Assembly: GCA_934316925.1 (NCBI GenBank)
Contig: CAKREC010000057.1
Location: 1-10,364 of the forward strand
DNA from: an uncultured Eubacterium sp.
GTDB lineage: Bacteria > Bacillota > Clostridia > Lachnospirales > Lachnospiraceae
Length of the DNA stretch: 10,364 nucleotides
Direction of reading: 5' to 3'
Shown here: one piece after another, positions 7,245 through 10,364 of the stretch
Position numbering within the stretch: the stretch's first letter is position 1
How the letters are laid out: every line of letters begins with the position of its first letter
The notes under the pieces: model-generated
Seen by the model: only the letters and a program-made list of their open reading frames with translations
Told to the model about the DNA's origin: nothing
The model's database searches: none
Position numbers and translations under genes: made by a program

Positions 7245-8960
7245 ATGTGGGTGAAACATAAAACATACCAACGGCAGAATATGCTGTTGGTGTTTTTTGT
7301 TTTTGCACTGATTTTGATCGTGATGATGGTGCGTCTGAATTATTTGATGATGTTTCGCGCGGACTATTATGGCGTTATGGCAAAAGAATTGCATGAAAGA
7401 GAACGAAAGATCAAAGCGAAAAGGGGACAGATCGTAGATCGAAATGGAAATGTTCTGGCGGGAAATCGATCCGTTTCTACGATCTCTGTTATCCATAGTC
7501 AGATAAAAGAACCCGAAAAGGTAATTCAGCTTTTGAGCAAAGAACTGGGAATATCCGAGGAACAGATCCGAAGAAAAGTGGAAAAAGTTTCCTCACGAGA
7601 GAAGATCAAAGCGAATGTTGATAAAGAAACGTCAGATAGAATACGCAACAGCAAGTTGGCGGGAGTGACCGTTGACGAAGATTATAAAAGACAGTATCCG
7701 TATGGATCACTGGCATCAAAAGTACTTGGTTTTACCGGTGGAGACAATCAGGGAATCGTGGGGCTGGAAGTGGCTTATGAAAAGCAGCTGAAAGGGATTG
7801 ACGGCGCAATCCTCACCATGACGACCGCGCATGGAGTAGAGATTGAAAATGGAGCAGAAGATCGTGTAGAACCGGTTGAGGGGGCAACACTTATTACCAG
7901 CCTGGATCTGACGGTAATGAAATATGCGAATCAGGTGGCGTATCAATTGCTGGAAAAGAAGCAGGCAAAGAGTGTTGAGATCATTATTATGAATCCGAAA
8001 AATGGAGAAATCTACGCGATGGTCAATGCTCCGGAATTTGATCTGAATGATCCTTTTCAATTGCCGGAAGGGGAAACTGCAAAGGATACGGCTGAAAAAA
8101 CCAAAAAGTGCAATGAGATGTGGAGAAATAAGTGTGTTTCAGACACGTATGAGCCGGGCTCGACTTTTAAAATCTTAACGACAGCGGCTGCATTGGAAAA
8201 AGGCGTTGTCACGCTGGAAGACCGGTTCAGCTGTCCGGGGTATCGCGTTGTGGAAGACCGGAAGATCCGGTGCCACAAAACAACCGGTCATGGCGGTGAA
8301 ACATTTTTGCAGGGAATCATGAACTCCTGCAATCCGGTTTTTATTGATGTGGGAGCGAGGATTGGAACAGCAGACTTTTTTTCGCTTCTAAAACAATTCC
8401 AATTGTTTCAGAAGACCGGTATTGATGTGCCGGGAGAGGCGGGGACGATCATGCACAAACAGGAAAATGTAGGTGCGGTTGAGCTTGCAACAATTTCTTT
8501 TGGCCAGTCATTTCAGGTATCACCGATCCGTCTGCTGACTTGTGCATCGAGTATGATAAACGGCGGAAAAAGTATAACGCCTCATTTTGGAGTTTCGGTC
8601 GTAAATGGAGAGCAGACAAAGATCCATCAATTTTCATATGGAAAGCAGGATCAGGTTGTTTCTCAAAATACATCCAATCTGGTCCGCGAGGCACTGGGAA
8701 AAGTGGTATCCGAGGGAACTGGAAAAAATGCAGCAGTAGAAGGATATACGGTCGGAGCGAAAACGGGGACCAGTCAGAAGCTGCCGAGAGGAAATGGCAA
8801 GTACATTGCTTCCACCATTGGATTTGCGCCGGTTGAAGATCCGCAGGTGATCGCACTTGTGAGGATTGACGAGCCTGAAGGACTGTATTATGGAGGAACG
8901 ATTGCAGCACCGGCAATTTCTACTTTGTATACCAATCTGCTACCTTATCTTTTGGGATAA
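7245..8960 (+). CDS. Class B penicillin-binding protein, SpoVD/FtsI type (second of tandem pair)
   Basis: A second, shorter DD-transpeptidase of 571 residues. It has a membrane anchor at about 12-36, a pedestal domain starting at KRGQIVDRNGNVLA (59-72), and catalytic motifs STFK at 306-309 (nucleophile S306), SCN at 361-363 and KTGT at 506-509. It shares with the preceding PBP the segments MNPKNGEI, LNDP and YEPGSTFK, so the two are paralogues. There is no PASTA domain. C343 and C362 repeat the 19-residue cysteine spacing of SpoVD. The slot corresponds to B. subtilis spoVD, the sporulation cortex transpeptidase, but sequence alone does not tell which of the pair serves division, so I give no symbol. 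ATG 7245 has GAGGTG at 7235-7240 in front; the in-frame ATG 7224 would add seven residues with a poorly placed site. The 63-nt gap after the first PBP holds no terminator. Confidence 0.92.
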   Translation: MWVKHKTYQRQNMLLVFFVFALILIVMMVRLNYLMMFRADYYGVMAKELHERERKIKAKRGQIVDRNGNVLAGNRSVSTISVIHSQIKEPEKVIQLLSKELGISEEQIRRKVEKVSSREKIKANVDKETSDRIRNSKLAGVTVDEDYKRQYPYGSLASKVLGFTGGDNQGIVGLEVAYEKQLKGIDGAILTMTTAHGVEIENGAEDRVEPVEGATLITSLDLTVMKYANQVAYQLLEKKQAKSVEIIIMNPKNGEIYAMVNAPEFDLNDPFQLPEGETAKDTAEKTKKCNEMWRNKCVSDTYEPGSTFKILTTAAALEKGVVTLEDRFSCPGYRVVEDRKIRCHKTTGHGGETFLQGIMNSCNPVFIDVGARIGTADFFSLLKQFQLFQKTGIDVPGEAGTIMHKQENVGAVELATISFGQSFQVSPIRLLTCASSMINGGKSITPHFGVSVVNGEQTKIHQFSYGKQDQVVSQNTSNLVREALGKVVSEGTGKNAAVEGYTVGAKTGTSQKLPRGNGKYIASTIGFAPVEDPQVIALVRIDEPEGLYYGGTIAAPAISTLYTNLLPYLLG

Positions 8961-8965
8961 AGGAC

Positions 8966-8994
8966 TTGCGGCAATGTTCCGAATGGTATAAAAT
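8966..8994 (+). promoter_or_regulatory. Possible internal promoter before mraY
   Basis: TTGCGG at 8966-8971 and TAAAAT at 8989-8994 are 17 bp apart, in the 81-nt gap between the second PBP and mraY. The -10 matches five of six positions and the -35 only the TTG. It could supply extra transcription of mraY-murD independent of MraZ control. AT-rich chance matches are common, so this is tentative. Confidence 0.35.
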
Positions 8995-9041
8995 AAAATC
9001 GTGCGCAAGCGTACCGAAAAAGATAAGAAGAGGTGTAGATT

Positions 9042-10010
9042 ATGTCATTTGATGTTGGTATTTTATTACCGGTAATTATATCGTTTTTAGTAAGTGTGGT
9101 TCTTTGTCCGGTATTGATCCCGTTTTTGAAGAAATTGAAGTTTGGTCAGACGGTCAGAGATGAGGGACCGGAGTCACATCTGAAGAAAAACGGAACTCCT
9201 ACGATGGGAGGCCTGGTGATTCTTGCCAGTATTTTAGTTACCTCGTTGATTTACATTGGAAGATATCATGAGATCATTCCTGTCCTTTTTATGACATTGG
9301 GATTTGGATTGATCGGATTTCTGGATGATTATATTAAGGTTGTCATGAAACGTTCTCTGGGGTTGACCCCGTTGCAGAAGTTTGGACTTCAGTTTATTGT
9401 GACAGCCGTGTTTGTGTATTATTATTTCCGGGTAGCCGGCATGGATGCTACGGTTAAGATCCCTTTTGCAGCCGGGATCGGATTTACGATGCCTACCTGG
9501 TTGTTTGTGATCTTTGTATTTATTGTTGTTCTGGGAACAGTCAATGGTGTGAATTTCACGGATGGACTGGATGGATTGGCATCTGGAGTTACGGTGATCG
9601 TGGCTACATTCTTTACGATCGCTGCATTGATCATTGAGCCTGCCTATACGCCGATCACCGGTTCTGTGATCGGGGCATTACTCGGATTTTTGCTGTTTAA
9701 TACTTACCCGGCGAGAGTTTTTATGGGAGATACCGGATCTCTGGCACTTGGTGGATTTGTAGCATCGATCGCGTTGATGCTTCATATGCCGTTGTTTATT
9801 GTGATCGTTGGTTTGATCTATCTGGTAGAGGTTCTCTCTGTTATTTTACAGGTAGGATATTTCAAGATCACACATGGTAAGAGAATTTTCAAGATGGCAC
9901 CGATCCATCATCATTTTGAACTGAGTGGATTTTCCGAGACTCAGGTAGTTGCGGCATTCAGTATTGTGACGGCACTGTTGTGCCTGGTAGGTATTATGGC
10001 ATTAAAGTAA
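9042..10010 (+). CDS. mraY: Phospho-N-acetylmuramoyl-pentapeptide transferase MraY
   Basis: MraY joins UDP-MurNAc-pentapeptide to undecaprenyl phosphate at the inner face of the membrane, giving lipid I. The 322-residue protein is highly hydrophobic, with about ten membrane segments. Family motifs are present in order: GQTVRDEGPESHLKKNGTP (35-53), the metal/substrate aspartates of LDDY at 94-97, NGVNFTDGLDGLA at 168-180, FMGDTGSLALGG at 227-238, and the loop histidines HHH at 289-291 in PIHHHFELSG. All residues I know as essential appear intact. AGAGGTG at 9029-9035 precedes the ATG at a good distance. It is followed by murD after 12 nt. In many Firmicutes murE or murF sits just upstream of mraY, but here a PBP gene does. 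Confidence 0.98.
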   Translation: MSFDVGILLPVIISFLVSVVLCPVLIPFLKKLKFGQTVRDEGPESHLKKNGTPTMGGLVILASILVTSLIYIGRYHEIIPVLFMTLGFGLIGFLDDYIKVVMKRSLGLTPLQKFGLQFIVTAVFVYYYFRVAGMDATVKIPFAAGIGFTMPTWLFVIFVFIVVLGTVNGVNFTDGLDGLASGVTVIVATFFTIAALIIEPAYTPITGSVIGALLGFLLFNTYPARVFMGDTGSLALGGFVASIALMLHMPLFIVIVGLIYLVEVLSVILQVGYFKITHGKRIFKMAPIHHHFELSGFSETQVVAAFSIVTALLCLVGIMALK

Positions 10011-10022
10011 AGGATGAAAAAA

Positions 10023-10364
10023 ATGGAATTACAAGGAAAAAAAGTTGTTGTCGTTGGATTGGGAAAAAGTGGTATTGCCGCTTATGAACTGTTAAAAGAC
10101 ATGGGTGCGAAGATCTGTCTGTATGACGGAAATACAGGATTTGATGCGTCCGGATATTCGGAAGAAGTGTATCTTGGTGAGTTCCCGGAAGATGTTTTTG
10201 CGGAGCTTGATATGGCGGTGTTCAGTCCGGGAGTGCCACTGGATATTCCGGTTGCTGTATTTTTGAAAGAGCATCAGATTCCTATTATTGGAGAGATTGA
10301 ACTCGCATTTATGAAAGAAAAAGGTCAGGTAATTGGTATCACCGGAACGAATGGTAAGACCACA
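10023..10364 (+). CDS. murD: UDP-N-acetylmuramoylalanine--D-glutamate ligase MurD, 3'-truncated by the window edge
   Basis: The first 114 codons are present. MurD adds D-glutamate to UDP-MurNAc-L-Ala with ATP in the cytosol. The N-terminal Rossmann-like domain starts KKVVVVGLGKSGIAA (6-20), and the FSPGVP at 67-72 and EIELAF at 91-96 are characteristic of MurD. The last visible residues, GITGTNGKTT (105-114), are the ATP-binding P-loop opening the central ligase domain. Most of the central and all of the C-terminal domain are beyond the window. ATG 10023 follows AAGGA at 10010-10014; an in-frame ATG at 10014 overlaps that site and would add three residues. It is the next gene of the operon after mraY, 12 nt downstream. 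Confidence 0.95.
   Translation, partial: MELQGKKVVVVGLGKSGIAAYELLKDMGAKICLYDGNTGFDASGYSEEVYLGEFPEDVFAELDMAVFSPGVPLDIPVAVFLKEHQIPIIGEIELAFMKEKGQVIGITGTNGKTT

Noticed and set aside
7577..7583. Further AAAGTGG-like matches inside the second PBP gene (also near 8700)
   Set aside because: They are single copies inside coding sequence without the 10-bp periodicity of MraZ operators.
8449..8916. Minus-strand open frame of 155 codons
   Set aside because: It is antisense to the second PBP transpeptidase domain and its composition looks like a mirror of coding sequence rather than a protein.
8943..8963. Inverted repeat CCTTATC with GATAAAGG at the end of the second PBP gene
   Set aside because: The stem is short, bulged and lacks a T-tract, so it is not called a terminator; mraY is taken as continuing the operon.

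Overview
The window reads as a chromosomal segment of a low-to-mid GC Firmicute of class Clostridia, most likely Lachnospiraceae. The basis is the gene order mraZ-rsmH-ftsL-PBP-PBP-mraY-murD, Shine-Dalgarno sites of the AGGAGG type before nearly every gene, sigma-A-like promoters, and clostridial versions of each protein. This is inferred from protein character and synteny; no search was run.

Layout. Positions 1-612 hold a TraX-family membrane protein whose 5' end lies outside the window. Positions 613-1180 contain no intact gene, but carry an unrecognised, probably decayed reading frame (638-991) and then a good promoter (1061-1089). Next is a two-gene unit, ychF (1181-2281) and lgt (2306-3181), closed by a strong intrinsic terminator (3203-3243). 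The stretch 3244-3413 is a dense control region: three T7 tracts exactly 20 bp apart, a candidate promoter, and four AAAGTG boxes at 10-11 bp period just before mraZ, matching the known operator pattern of the MraZ repressor.

From 3414 to the right edge runs the division and cell wall (dcw) cluster, all on the plus strand with no terminator visible: mraZ (regulator), rsmH (16S rRNA methyltransferase), ftsL (divisome bitopic protein), two tandem class B penicillin-binding proteins, mraY (lipid I synthesis) and the first 114 codons of murD. These genes link precursor synthesis (MurD, MraY) to septal cross-linking (FtsL and the PBPs) under one autoregulated promoter. A weaker internal promoter may add transcription before mraY. 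The murE and murF genes, often found between the PBPs and mraY, are absent here.

I found no mobile element, CRISPR array, RNA gene or plainly new system. The best second-look items are the MraZ operator with its phased T-tracts, a SpoVD-like cysteine pair conserved in both PBPs, the unexplained frame at 638-991, and small oddities in Lgt, RsmH and FtsL. Several start codons were moved downstream from the longest open frame because the ribosome binding site clearly favours an internal ATG.
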